A stretch of 64,000 nt of DNA from Emiliania huxleyi CCMP1516 (Eukaryota > Haptophyta > Isochrysidales > Noelaerhabdaceae): assembly GCF_000372725.1 (NCBI RefSeq), contig NW_005201287.1, forward strand, positions 860,272 through 924,271, read 5' to 3'. Numbering within the stretch: the first letter of the stretch is position 1; every line of letters starts with the position of its first letter. The translations under genes were made by a program, and so were the position numbers. Shown here piece after piece: positions 1 to 9,149 of the stretch. Under the pieces are notes generated by a model, which was not told where the DNA came from, made no database searches, and saw nothing but the letters and a program-made list of their open reading frames with translations.

Positions 1-919
1 AGATTTGCACAGCCTGGCTCTCACCGCCGACGGCGCTGTCTGGAGTTGGGGCGAAAGACTCTTGTTGGGCCACGGCGACGAGGAAGATGAGCTTCTGCCG
101 AAGAAGGTCGAGGCCTTCGCTGGCCAGCGCGTCGTCGCGATTTCGGCAGGGGGCGGCCACAGCCTCGCAATCACTGCCGACGGCGCCGTGTGGAGCTGGG
201 GCTATGGAGCTTTTAGCAAGCTGGGCCACGGCGACACGCAGAACCAGCTGCTGCCGAAGAAGGTCGAGACCTTCGTTGGCCAGCGTGTCCTCGCTGTGTC
301 GGCGGGAGGCGACCACAGCCTCGCCATCACCGCCGACGGCGCCGTCTGGAGCTGGGGCTATGGAAGCATTGGCCAGCTGGGCCACGGCGACAAGCAGAAT
401 CAGCAGCTGCCGAAGAAGGTCGAGGCCTTGGCGGAGCAGCGCGTCGTCGCTGTGTCGGCAGGAGGCGGGCACAGCCTCGCCATCACCGCCGACGGCAGCG
501 CCTGGAGCTGGGGCTGGGGATGCCGAGGCCAGCTGGGCCACGGCGACGAGCAGAACCAGCTGCTGCCCAAAAAGATCGAGGCGTTGGCTGGCCAGCGCGT
601 CCTCTCTGTGTCATCTGCAGGCGAACACAGCCTGGTCATCACCGCCGACGGTGCCGTCTGGAGCTGGGGCTGTGGAGCCTTTGGCAGGCTGGGCCACGGC
701 GACCAGCAGAACCAGCTACTGCCCAAGAAGGTCGAGGCCTTTGCTGACCAGCGCGTCGTGACTGTGTCGGCTGCATCCATGCATAGCCTCGCCGTCACCG
801 CCGACGGCGCTGTCTTTGCCTGGGGAGAGGCCGAGCACGGCTGCCTAGGCCACGGAGAGGACCTGTCGAACCAGCTGCTCCCCAAGAAGATCGAGGTGTG
901 GGAGGCGGGACCACAGTGA
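1..919 (+). CDS. RCC1-repeat beta-propeller protein, 5'-truncated
   Basis: The frame is open to the window edge, so the N-terminus is missing; the stop is TGA at 917-919. The visible 305 or so residues are about six tandem repeats of roughly 51 residues, each built on HSLAxTADGAVWSWG, then LGHGD, then LLPKKVE, then QRVVAVSAGG. This is the RCC1 repeat; about seven blades close a propeller. Family members are guanine-exchange factors, UVR8-type photoreceptors or HERC-type ligases, but nothing here picks one of these roles. The DNA repeats are similar to each other, which suggests fairly recent internal duplication. No intron is needed. The repeat assignment is seen directly; any function beyond a propeller scaffold would be a guess. 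Confidence 0.85.
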   Translation, partial: DLHSLALTADGAVWSWGERLLLGHGDEEDELLPKKVEAFAGQRVVAISAGGGHSLAITADGAVWSWGYGAFSKLGHGDTQNQLLPKKVETFVGQRVLAVSAGGDHSLAITADGAVWSWGYGSIGQLGHGDKQNQQLPKKVEALAEQRVVAVSAGGGHSLAITADGSAWSWGWGCRGQLGHGDEQNQLLPKKIEALAGQRVLSVSSAGEHSLVITADGAVWSWGCGAFGRLGHGDQQNQLLPKKVEAFADQRVVTVSAASMHSLAVTADGAVFAWGEAEHGCLGHGEDLSNQLLPKKIEVWEAGPQ

Positions 920-2644
920 GAGCTTGTAATCGTTTGCACATCGATGCAAGCCCTGTTCTCGGTCCTCGCCCTCGCTCCACGCTTGCTCGCGTCGCCCCCC
1001 CGCTCGCGGTGGCGGTAACGGCGGGAGGAGCGCAGCGTGTGCGAGTCAGGTGCGAGTGCTGACGCCAGCTCTTCTCCTCTCCCCTCCCGTGCTCTGCTCC
1101 CCTCCCCTCCCTGGTACTCTCGAGCATATGTTCGGAGCGTCTGTCGGAGCAGGCGCTAGGGAAACTCTCCCCCGGAGGCGGATGGGGATGGGTTGGCGCC
1201 GCGCCGCCGCCGCCGTGCCGCCTTCTCTCCCTCTGACTGGCACCCACACACAGAGGCTGGGTGAGGGAGGAAAGAATCATCGGTCCACGTTAACATATGT
1301 GGATGTGGATGTGCATGCCACGGCGTCGCGTGCTGAGAGCGGTGAGGACTGAGGTGTCCCTTGTTTCTTTTTGTCAAAATGTCCCCTTTCCTACCGATTC
1401 TGAGGCACACGCGACACGGCGTGAAAAACCGCGCGCGAACCACGAACAGAGTTACCCTCGTGCCTCGTCCCCTGCGCTGGTTTCACGTGCTTCTCCCAGC
1501 GCCCGTCCGCCCGCTCCACCCGCTGCGAGAGCGAGACCACCTACTCTCCCGCCCCCAACATCCACACGCTTGAGTTTGCAAACACGCTTGAATACGCCAA
1601 CACCGCTGTCGCCGAGCAGCGTCCCCATGCCTGAATCGCGCGGAAAGGAGGGCGAGTTCCGGCCTCTCAAATCGCCCTGAGGCAGGGTGAGAGGATGTCG
1701 AGGCGCAGCTCGTCTGCTTGATCAGCTGCCAGAGCCGCGGAGCGCTGCCTACGAGCGTGTGAGAGCGGTTTCTTTTGCGAGACACCTGGGCGTTGCCGGC
1801 TGAATGGGGCACGAGGGCTTGAGTCAGAAGACGCGCAAAGAGGTGGCGTGCCTCATTGGAGGTTCATCTTCGCGCCCCCGATGATCCACTAGACGATGCT
1901 GACTAGATGGCTTAGTAGTGTGGATGGATGGCTTGGCAAGGTGTGGCAGTGTATAACTCAAAATGGGGCTCGGTAAGTAGACAAGTTACCATTCTTACTG
2001 CAGTGTGTCACATGACCACGCGACGCCTCCGCCGGTGGCTCTGCGAGCGCGACCGAGCCGACCGCACCTGCCACGTCGCGACCCGGACATCGCCGGATGC
2101 CGAAGGTCGAAAATGGAAACCGAGCTGACCCCCTAATTCGGTGATTTTTTCTGTATGAATTCCCGGGTCGCGCGCCGAACCCCCCTCCCCCCCAGGAAGT
2201 AACTTTGGGGTAAGGTCCCACGCCTTACCTAGATGCTAGAAAAGCAAAGACGAATTGGCTCACAACAGTCTTCGCCGGACACCGGTCACCGCACCACATC
2301 CACCAAATGGTTGTTTGTTTCATAGCTCCTACTACGTGGTTAGTAAGGGGGGAGAGACGGGTGCGCCACGGTGCGCCACCTGTGCGCTACCTGTGCGCCG
2401 GACGAGAGAGAGGGAGAAGAACGAGAAGAGGGAGATCCTGGATAGAGTTTCAGAGAGACAGTGCGAGGGAGGGGCAAGGTGCACAAGAAGGCGCACGGGA
2501 GCGGCCATGGCGACGGTGGGGCTGTTGCTTGCGGGCCTGAAGGCGTCGCTGCGCGCGCGAGGCTGACAGGAAAAGGCGCGGCTGCGGTCGCACGAGCTCA
2601 TGCGCAAGAAGATACCGGCGGGCGCGATACGTCGTACATTAGTT
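920..2644. other. Intergenic, no supported gene
   Basis: The reading frames in this 1.7-kb stretch are short, overlap on both strands and show no recognisable domain or signal peptide. It holds GC-rich and purine-rich low-complexity DNA around 2,400-2,480. Nothing here can be annotated with support. Confidence 0.5.
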
Positions 2645-3613
2645 TTACAACTTGAAGCTTGTGTTGACATTGACACAAGCACTCGCCATTGCCGAGCCTC
2701 GGCAGGCCATGCACTTATTAAAATCTGGTGATGGCTCACAGCGGCTGCCGTTCACCCAACTATAGTACACTGCCATCTTACTGGGCGGGAGTGGCTGAGC
2801 TTTCGACTTGAGCCAGAGGTAACGGACGTCCCACAGCTCGGCTGTGCCACGGAGCGAGGTGAATCCACCTTGCATGAGAATGATGGTGTCCCAGGCGATG
2901 CCATGCAGCCGTGCCCGCTCGAGGAGTACATGGTTGAGCGGGTCCAAGGCTTGGTCATCACGGTTGAGCACGTAAGACAGCGCCCTTGCACGCCGTGCGC
3001 ACGATGCATTGCAAACCATGGCCGAATCTATCGGGGCGAGTAAGCTACACCTAGTGCTAAGATCCGTGCCGAACATTCCTCGGCTCGCATCATGCAGCAC
3101 CTGAGGCAGCGTCACGAGGCTCCGATTCCGTCGGCCACTCGAATCGAGTTCCTGATAGTAATGAGCGACGTTCACGTGCCGAGTAAAGTGCACTCTTCGC
3201 ATCACCTCTTGAGCCCACCAGCGGTGGTAACGCATCAGGAGCACACTGATTCGAGTTGCTGCCAACATGTCAGCACCAGCCTGGTCAGCACCAACGATAG
3301 GCTGCCGCCGTTGCTGCTCGAGCAGGAATGTCAGGTGAATCCGATTAGTGGCGACCAGACTCTTTCCAACCTCCCATGCGAGGTCAGAGCAACCTGGGGC
3401 AATGTAGAACCATGTACCCACCTCTACTCCACGGACCGCAACATGAGTCACTGGCAAGAGCGAGTGGTCAACGAACATCCGCGCGGTCAGGCACGAACGG
3501 TTATACAAGTACTCGACTCCTGGAGGTAGTCCCCACTTGCGATAGCCACATCGCCGGCATTGGACGCATTGCGCGGGAAGCTGCGACGCCTCGTGTCGAA
3601 GCTTGATCGACAT
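2645..3613 (-). CDS. Uncharacterised protein, cysteine-rich ends
   Basis: A single open frame from an ATG at 3,613 to TAA at 2,645 gives about 322 residues. The frame runs 17 codons further upstream but only to a TTG. A pyrimidine-AG just 5' of the ATG leaves room for an upstream exon. Cysteine pairs near the N-terminus (CVQCRRCGYRKWGLP) and C-terminus (CMACRGS) are the only motifs seen. I do not recognise the family. Codon use matches neighbouring genes and the frame is long, so a real gene is likely. It is divergent from the proline-rich gene at 3,731, with about 120 bp between them for a shared promoter. Confidence 0.6.
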   Translation of the reverse strand: MSIKLRHEASQLPAQCVQCRRCGYRKWGLPPGVEYLYNRSCLTARMFVDHSLLPVTHVAVRGVEVGTWFYIAPGCSDLAWEVGKSLVATNRIHLTFLLEQQRRQPIVGADQAGADMLAATRISVLLMRYHRWWAQEVMRRVHFTRHVNVAHYYQELDSSGRRNRSLVTLPQVLHDASRGMFGTDLSTRCSLLAPIDSAMVCNASCARRARALSYVLNRDDQALDPLNHVLLERARLHGIAWDTIILMQGGFTSLRGTAELWDVRYLWLKSKAQPLPPSKMAVYYSWVNGSRCEPSPDFNKCMACRGSAMASACVNVNTSFKL

Positions 3614-3730
3614 GTCACCTGAAAGTTGAGCGAAGAATGGCTCATTCGGTATCGATAAAGTCAACTACCAGGTAAACTTTATGAGCAAACGGGCGCCGCC
3701 CGCCGCCGTTTTCCGGCGGGCTAAAACGAT

Positions 3731-5799
3731 ATGATGAGGGCGTCCTTGGTTTGCCTCTTCTCCACGTTCGTTTCATCGGCGAATTCTGCCACTGGAGGCT
3801 ACTGTAGCGTCAAGCACTGGGTAAACATTTCGTACTACGGCGTCGAGTTGGAGATGACTGAGGGGCCGGTGGTGGGAGAGGGGCCTTCCACTACGCGTCC
3901 ATTCAACTTCCCTGGAGGGAGCGCGCGTTTCAAGCGTACAGGACATGTCAATGGGCAATATTTCGACACGCTTATTACGGTGAAGCCAGCCGAGTTTCTT
4001 CAGGTCGACGTCAGTTACGAGGACCCCACGTACTATTCTGTGCATGCAACGACGACGGTGAACGGCATGGCATGCCTCTATGCGGGAGTCTTGCCTTCCA
4101 CTTGCACCGACTCCGAAAACCAGGTGGATACACTGACGGCATCTTGCCCGGCGGGCGATCTCACCCGGATGAAAGGGACAGCGTTCAGTATGGCATTCGT
4201 GCGCAGCGGCACCAATCAGCTGATGCCATCCTTTGATGAAGTCTTTGCCACCTTTTACGGTGAGTACCATCCTTCACATCACTGAGTTTCGGCCGCACAC
4301 ACGCTGAGGCAGACACCGTAGCCTTTTACGTAGGGCTGCCCGAGCTTCTCATGTCAAGCCCACCCCACCCCTCGCGTCGGCTACTCTTCACGCATGACTG
4401 ATCCACACGCGCTTAATCAATTTCTGATCGATCATTCGGGTCAGGAAGCACCACCCGAGTAGCTGCGGTAAGTCGCGTGAGGCCCGTCTTCAAATTGTGC
4501 CTCGTCCCGAAAAAGTGATGGCCTCCTTAGAACGCTTGCGCCTCGCGGTGATACACTGCCTGCAGCCCTCTAGTTCACCATTCGCTTTCCGTATCCGTCG
4601 CGCTTGTAGATGTGGACGGCGAGCAGTCTAACCCTGCGGGGAGCGGCGCCCTTTTCGAGCTTGTCGCGGTGGCAAACAGCGACGATATGGTCGTCGCGCC
4701 TGACTCTACGCTCGAGCCTGGCACATTACCAATCTATTCTGAAGAAGGCATTCGCGAGGCGCAGTACGCCATCTCGGTTGCATCACTGAACGTCCCCAGT
4801 CCAATCAGCGCGATCAACCCCGGCTCAGAAGCTGCGAAGAGGGCGATTGCGAGCTTCATGCTGACGAGTGCATCACAGATCGACTTCTTATTCGCAGGGC
4901 GCTCCTCCTATCGCGTGCTCCAACACCGAGGCTTCTGCTTCTCTCACTACGCCATTACGACGCTCGGCATACCGTGCGTGGAACGGCACCCGCCCTTGGG
5001 ACCGCCACCTCCACAGCCGCCTCTCCGACCTCCGCCCGTACCTACGCAACCTCCGCCTCTCTGGCCACCTTCGCCCTCCCCTCCATGGGCACCTCCTAAC
5101 GTGCCGTCACCTTCGAAGCCACCGCCTCCTAGCCCGCCCTCGTCACCACCCTCATCACCGCCCTCAGTTCCGCCATCGCATCCGCCACTACCCCCACCGC
5201 AACCCCCACCGCTGCCCCCACCGCTGACCCCACCGCCGTCAACTCCGCCGCTGCCGCCGCCAACACTTCCGCCGGCACCGCCACCGTTGATGCCACCGTC
5301 GCCGCCACCATCGCCTCCACCGCTGTCGCCGCCGCCCGCACGGCCGCCTTATCAGCCACCCCTAGCACCGCCCTTGTCGCCCCCTTCACAACCACCTTCA
5401 CCGCTGCCATCGTCGCCACCGCCGCCACCGCCGCCTCCGTCATCACCGCCCTTATCACCGCCCTCACCCTCACCGCCGTCACCGTCTCTACCACCACCGT
5501 CGCCGTTACCGCTGCCACCTGGCCCGTCGCCACCGCCACCATCGCCATCTCCACCGCCACCATCGCCGCCGCCTCCTTGTCCCTCACCGCCGCCGCCATC
5601 GCCATCTCCACCGCCACCATCGCCGCCGCCTCCTTATGAGAGGCTTTGTGGTTGGTGCATTACCCTAGTAGTATCCCCAGCTATGGGCGTGTGTCCACGT
5701 TGGAGCCAGGTGTGTGCGTTCCTCTCACTCTGCCAACACGCAACACGGCGCCCCGCGCGCGTTCCCGATCCCGTCGACGTTGCCCTTCCTGTACCCTGA
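3731..5799 (+). CDS. Secreted proline-rich (pherophorin/extensin-like) protein, two exons
   Basis: Exon 1 (3,731-4,259) starts MMRASLVCLFSTFVSSANS, a plausible signal peptide, and encodes a globular domain of about 155 residues with several cysteines. It ends at a strong GTGAGT donor. Exon 2 starts at 4,610 after an AG, joins in phase 1 and removes any need for a non-ATG start. It encodes a second small domain and then about 215 residues of PPSPPP-type sequence that would be hydroxylated and glycosylated, ending in a short cysteine-bearing tail. The total is about 572 residues. The globular-Pro-rod plan is that of pherophorins and other extracellular matrix glycoproteins. The globular domain itself is not recognised. 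Export to the cell covering is inferred. Confidence 0.72.
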
Positions 5800-6131
5800 T
5801 CTTGCAAAACAAAACACAAAAAGCTCTCTCTCTCTGATCTTGCAGTCTTGCTCTGCACAAGCGACAAGGTGCGAAAACCCTGTCCTTTTCCCTAGCGTAG
5901 CCTTTTCCCGTCCCACAGACCGCGCCGTAATGACGCGTAGCCCGTAGCAAACCAGCAATACCGTTACGATATGAACAAAGAATGCTCATCACTTGTCATG
6001 ACACCGGTATATGCAATACATGGATGCTATCCTCTCTCCCGCTGTGTGCCTATCGGAGTCGTCGCCTGGCAGAGAGAGCGCGCAGACACTTGTTGCTGGA
6101 TGCTGCGTGTCGTGGAGGCTGCGCTGTTCTG
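5800..6131. other. Intergenic 3' region between convergent genes
   Basis: This stretch lies between the stop codons of the proline-rich gene (+) and the unknown gene on the minus strand. Only short overlapping frames and a CTCTCT run near 5,825 are visible. Confidence 0.5.
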
Positions 6132-6935
6132 TCAAGCACACCAGGTGCCCGAGAGCTCGCACCACATGTCGCAGAGCTGCGGCACCTGGCACGTGAGCTC
6201 TGGTGCCCAGGCGCCGCAACGCCGCAGGCACACGTTATCGGTGGCGTGGACCCGCAGCTGCCGCGCTCCCATGTACGACGTGAAGGCCTCAAAGTAGGTC
6301 GGGTGGGGCGAGCCATCCTCTCTCACGACGCGCGTCAGGATGTAGCTCACGCGTGCGCCTCCAACCGGTCCATCCGCGGCAAACACGGTGTCCCTCCGCC
6401 AGCGGTCCTTGTCGAGCTTTGTGATGAGCCACTGGTCGTCAGGGCTGGTCGCCCTCAGCATGCCGTGCGTTGCGTTGCCAAAGGTCATGTGGATCGGCGT
6501 GTCCACCTCATCGGCGGCGTTAAAGATGCGCCCAGCGTACGAGTTAAAGGTGTCGGTGTAGGCCCAGTGATGCATCCGATTGTATGCGAGGCCGATCTCA
6601 GCTGGCAGTGTCGAAGAGTTGCTCGATGCGTCGGCAAAGGTCATGAGCTCCTCGAATGCCCCGTGTGCGTACAGCTTGACCGCCGGGTTCTCCCAGGAAA
6701 GATCTCCGCGCTCGGAGTCGTCGAGGGGCTGGTATCGAATCCACCACACACCGCCTAGGTCGAGCACGGGCGGGGAGAGCAGGTTGGACGCGTCACCGAC
6801 CACGACTGGCGGTGTCAGCCCATCCATAATCGCGGTCGACGGAATCACCTGCTCCGCCGTGTAAGTGGCCACGCCGCACTCCCTCGCCGCGGCGACTCCT
6901 GCGAGCATGTACTGGAGCTTGACCAGGCTGCGCAT
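6132..6935 (-). CDS. Uncharacterised protein, 267 residues
   Basis: A single exon runs from ATG at 6,935 to the stop at 6,132. The start MRSLVKLQYMLAGVAAARE is weakly hydrophobic and may be a poor signal peptide. Features seen are GGVWWIRYQPLDD, a YMGARQLRVHA segment and a C-terminal cluster of six cysteines within the last 35 residues (CLRRCG, CQVPQLCDMWC), suggesting a disulfide-bonded extracellular end. I do not recognise the fold. The protein shares a cysteine-rich, lumenal style with other genes in the window. Confidence 0.6.
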   Translation of the reverse strand: MRSLVKLQYMLAGVAAARECGVATYTAEQVIPSTAIMDGLTPPVVVGDASNLLSPPVLDLGGVWWIRYQPLDDSERGDLSWENPAVKLYAHGAFEELMTFADASSNSSTLPAEIGLAYNRMHHWAYTDTFNSYAGRIFNAADEVDTPIHMTFGNATHGMLRATSPDDQWLITKLDKDRWRRDTVFAADGPVGGARVSYILTRVVREDGSPHPTYFEAFTSYMGARQLRVHATDNVCLRRCGAWAPELTCQVPQLCDMWCELSGTWCA

Positions 6936-7358
6936 GGTTCTTGGACAGATAAGGTTCGGCAGTCACCACCGCACGGCCGCTTCACCTTGTTGTGGTGGCG
7001 CTTCCGCTGGTGCTGAGTTATTTCTTTTTCGGCGGCTCCCGTGGGTACCTGTTAGTGCCAGTGCGCGCCAGTCCCGCGCCCAGTGTCGTGCGAGGGAGCC
7101 ACCAAACGAGGGTTAGAGCACCAAACGAGGGTTGACACGACGACGACGAGGACAGACAGGGTCCCCACCTTTGCAGGATTTTGCAAAAGCGAGGGGCAGG
7201 GGGGAGGGCGCATCGCCGCGCGGAGAGGGCTGGGCACAGGGCACAGGGGATCTCTCTCGCATAGGATATGCACTCGGCGGCACGGGGGCAAGGCTGGGCG
7301 TCCTATGTTTGTGCTCCCCCCCGGACCCCTCGCTCTCGGGCACTAACCATCTGACCAC
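6936..7358. other. Intergenic, with a short tandem duplication
   Basis: A 14-base motif beginning ACCAAACGAGGG is present twice close together near 7,100-7,135. Otherwise the segment is GC-rich low-complexity DNA with no supported gene. Confidence 0.45.
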
Positions 7359-7690
7359 TCATCGACGGGGCTTGGCGAGCGGCCGCGCTGCGGGGGCAGG
7401 GCTGGTGAGGATGGGCTCTGGCCACTCGCCCGTGCGGTTGTAACCGCGCATCAGCCGAACGGAGGCCTCGACCGCCCCTCGCGGCAAGCTCTCGAGCATC
7501 TCGAGCAGCTCGCCCGCCGCCATCGCCGCCTCGAACTGCTCCCTCGGACCGCCTCCTGCTGCACCTCGTCCGGCGTATCGGTTTCATAGCCGGACGAGTC
7601 AGCGGAGGCGGCCCGCTTGGCGGGCGGAGAGTCGGGCGACGGCGTGTAAAGAAAGAAAAAGAGACCAGCCTTTTTGTCGTTCACCGCCGC
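7359..7690 (-). CDS. Small acidic protein fragment, reading frame broken
   Basis: On the minus strand, SADSSGYETDTPDEVQQEAV is followed two bases out of frame by EQFEAAMAAGELLEMLE and GYNRTGEWPEPIL, ending at TGA (7,359-7,361). Both pieces have protein-like composition and join smoothly if two bases are skipped near 7,545, or if a small intron exists there. No start codon is evident; the 5' end would lie close to or under the HIT gene that begins at 7,700 on the other strand. It may be the last exon of an unrecognised gene or a decayed gene. Confidence 0.35.
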
Positions 7691-7699
7691 CTGCGCTAA

Positions 7700-8257
7700 A
7701 TGCTCCGACGCGCGCTCACGCTCGCTCTGATGGCGCTCGTGGGCCTCGTCGCCGTCAGCGCGCGTCGCATCAATCGCGCGCGGCGCCAGGCTTGCGCGAT
7801 GGCGCTGGGGTCTCCGCGAGAGTTTGCTGGCCTCACGCTGAACGCAGATCACGTCGTCTCCACCTCGCCCTGCGGCCTCGCTGTGGCCTACGGCGGGCTG
7901 CGGCCGGTGCTCCCAGGCCACACGATTGTGGCGCCGACGCGCCGCGTCGAGCGCTTTGCCCAGCTGCAGGACGATGAGCTGCAGGCCATCGTCCGGCTGG
8001 CGCTCTCGGTGCAGCGGCAGGTGGGCTCGCACCTGAACGCGACGGCCTTCAACCTGGCGCTCAAGGACGGCAAGGGCGCCGGCCAGCCGGTCCCCCACCT
8101 CCACCTGCACGTCGTCCCGCGCACGGCCGGAGACCTGGCGGTCAACGACGAGGTCTACGGGCGGATCGACCGCTGGTCCCCGGCCGGCGAGCCGAACGTG
8201 GTGCCTCCGATGGTGCTTCCGCCCGACGAGGCGCGGCGCGGCGGGGCGGGCGGGTAG
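7700..8257 (+). CDS. HIT-family (FHIT-like) nucleotide hydrolase
   Basis: This is a single exon of 185 residues. Residues 1-22 (MLRRALTLALMALVGLVAVS) form a hydrophobic signal or anchor. The HIT domain follows: the RPVLPGHTIVAP strand, the ERFAQLQDDEL helix, LKDGKGAGQPV, and the catalytic histidine triad VPHLHLHVVPR. After the triad, NDEVYGRIDRW matches the C-terminal tail of FHIT proteins. Family members hydrolyse dinucleoside polyphosphates or nucleotide phosphoramidates through a histidine nucleophile. All triad histidines are present, so activity is expected. The leader suggests an organelle or lumenal site. A second HIT gene starts about 170 bp downstream. Confidence 0.88.
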   Translation: MLRRALTLALMALVGLVAVSARRINRARRQACAMALGSPREFAGLTLNADHVVSTSPCGLAVAYGGLRPVLPGHTIVAPTRRVERFAQLQDDELQAIVRLALSVQRQVGSHLNATAFNLALKDGKGAGQPVPHLHLHVVPRTAGDLAVNDEVYGRIDRWSPAGEPNVVPPMVLPPDEARRGGAGG

Positions 8258-8429
8258 GGAAAGGGGGGAGGGAGCGGCCAGAGAGAGGCCACATCTCTGC
8301 CTCGCATCCGGCGCCGCTGAGAGCACAGAGCCCTCTGGGCAGAGAGCCCTCTTGCGCCCTCTGGAGCCCTCTGGCCCCGAGCGAGGCTCGCTCGCGGCGC
8401 AGGCGCGGGCGCCGAGGAGCGAGGCCGAG

Positions 8430-8915
8430 ATGGCGGCCGAGGCGGCGCGGTACGTCTACGTCCGCGGCGAGAGGGGGCCGCCCCTCCCCGCGCCCGTCCT
8501 CTTTGGCCGCTTCGAGCTCGCGCCGACGCAAGTCTTTTACCGCTCTGAGGCGAGACCGGGCCGGGAGACCGGGCCGGGAGGATCGTGACGAGATTGGGTC
8601 GAGGTTGAGTCGAGGCGCAGACCCCCCCCCCCCCCCCTCTCCCCTACCCCCTCCCCGAAGGCGGGCCTCTCCCTGGCGGTCGTCAACCTCAAGCCGCTCT
8701 CGCCGGGTCACGTGCTGGTCATCCCTCGGAGAGTGGTGGCCACGCTGGCGCAGCTCAACGCCGACGAGCTCGCCGACCTGTGGCGCAGCGCGAGGGAGGT
8801 ACACGCGCTGGTCTGCGGCGTGCACGGCGCCGGAGCGGCCCTCTTTGGAGTGCAGGACGGGCGCGGCGCGGGACAGTCGGTGCCGCACGCACACATCCAC
8901 ATTATCCCACGCTGA
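8430..8915 (+). CDS. Second tandem HIT-family (FHIT-like) protein, two exons
   Basis: Exon 1 is 8,430-8,549 and ends FGRFELAPTQVFYRSE. A 111-bp GC-AG intron (8,550-8,660) with a long C run follows. Exon 2 (8,661-8,915) gives LSLAVVNLKPLSPGHVLVIP, then VQDGRGAGQSV and the triad VPHAHIHIIPR, and the stop follows directly. The join is phase 0 and reproduces the FHIT order, including the glutamine-bearing substrate loop. Unlike the upstream copy it ends right after the triad and lacks the tail. The frame upstream of 8,430 is also open, so fusion to the first HIT gene by an intron that removes its stop at 8,255 is possible. Tandem duplication is the simplest origin. Confidence 0.78.
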
Positions 8916-9149
8916 TCGCTGGAACTCTGCGCGCAACTGCGGTCTGCGCGGCCAGTGTGCCAGACATGAAGGAAACAACAACAACTGACCACATATATCA
9001 CATATGACATAAAGTTACGAGACAATTTTGTGTATGTGCCCCGCGCGGCGGGGCGCGGGCCGAGAAGTCTCAGAGCTCACGGATCCACGGTTCTCTCGTT
9101 CACCCAAGGGCGCCAAGGAAACTCAAAAGTGCCGATTATGTGTCATGTG

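Noticed and set aside
1046-1680. Several overlapping frames of 70-130 residues
   Set aside because: Low complexity, no domain, signal peptide or splice support.
5129-5620. Minus-strand frame of Val/Ala/Met-rich sequence opposite the proline-rich exon
   Set aside because: It is the mirror of a CCX repeat coding for PPSPPP on the plus strand; such repeats open all frames.
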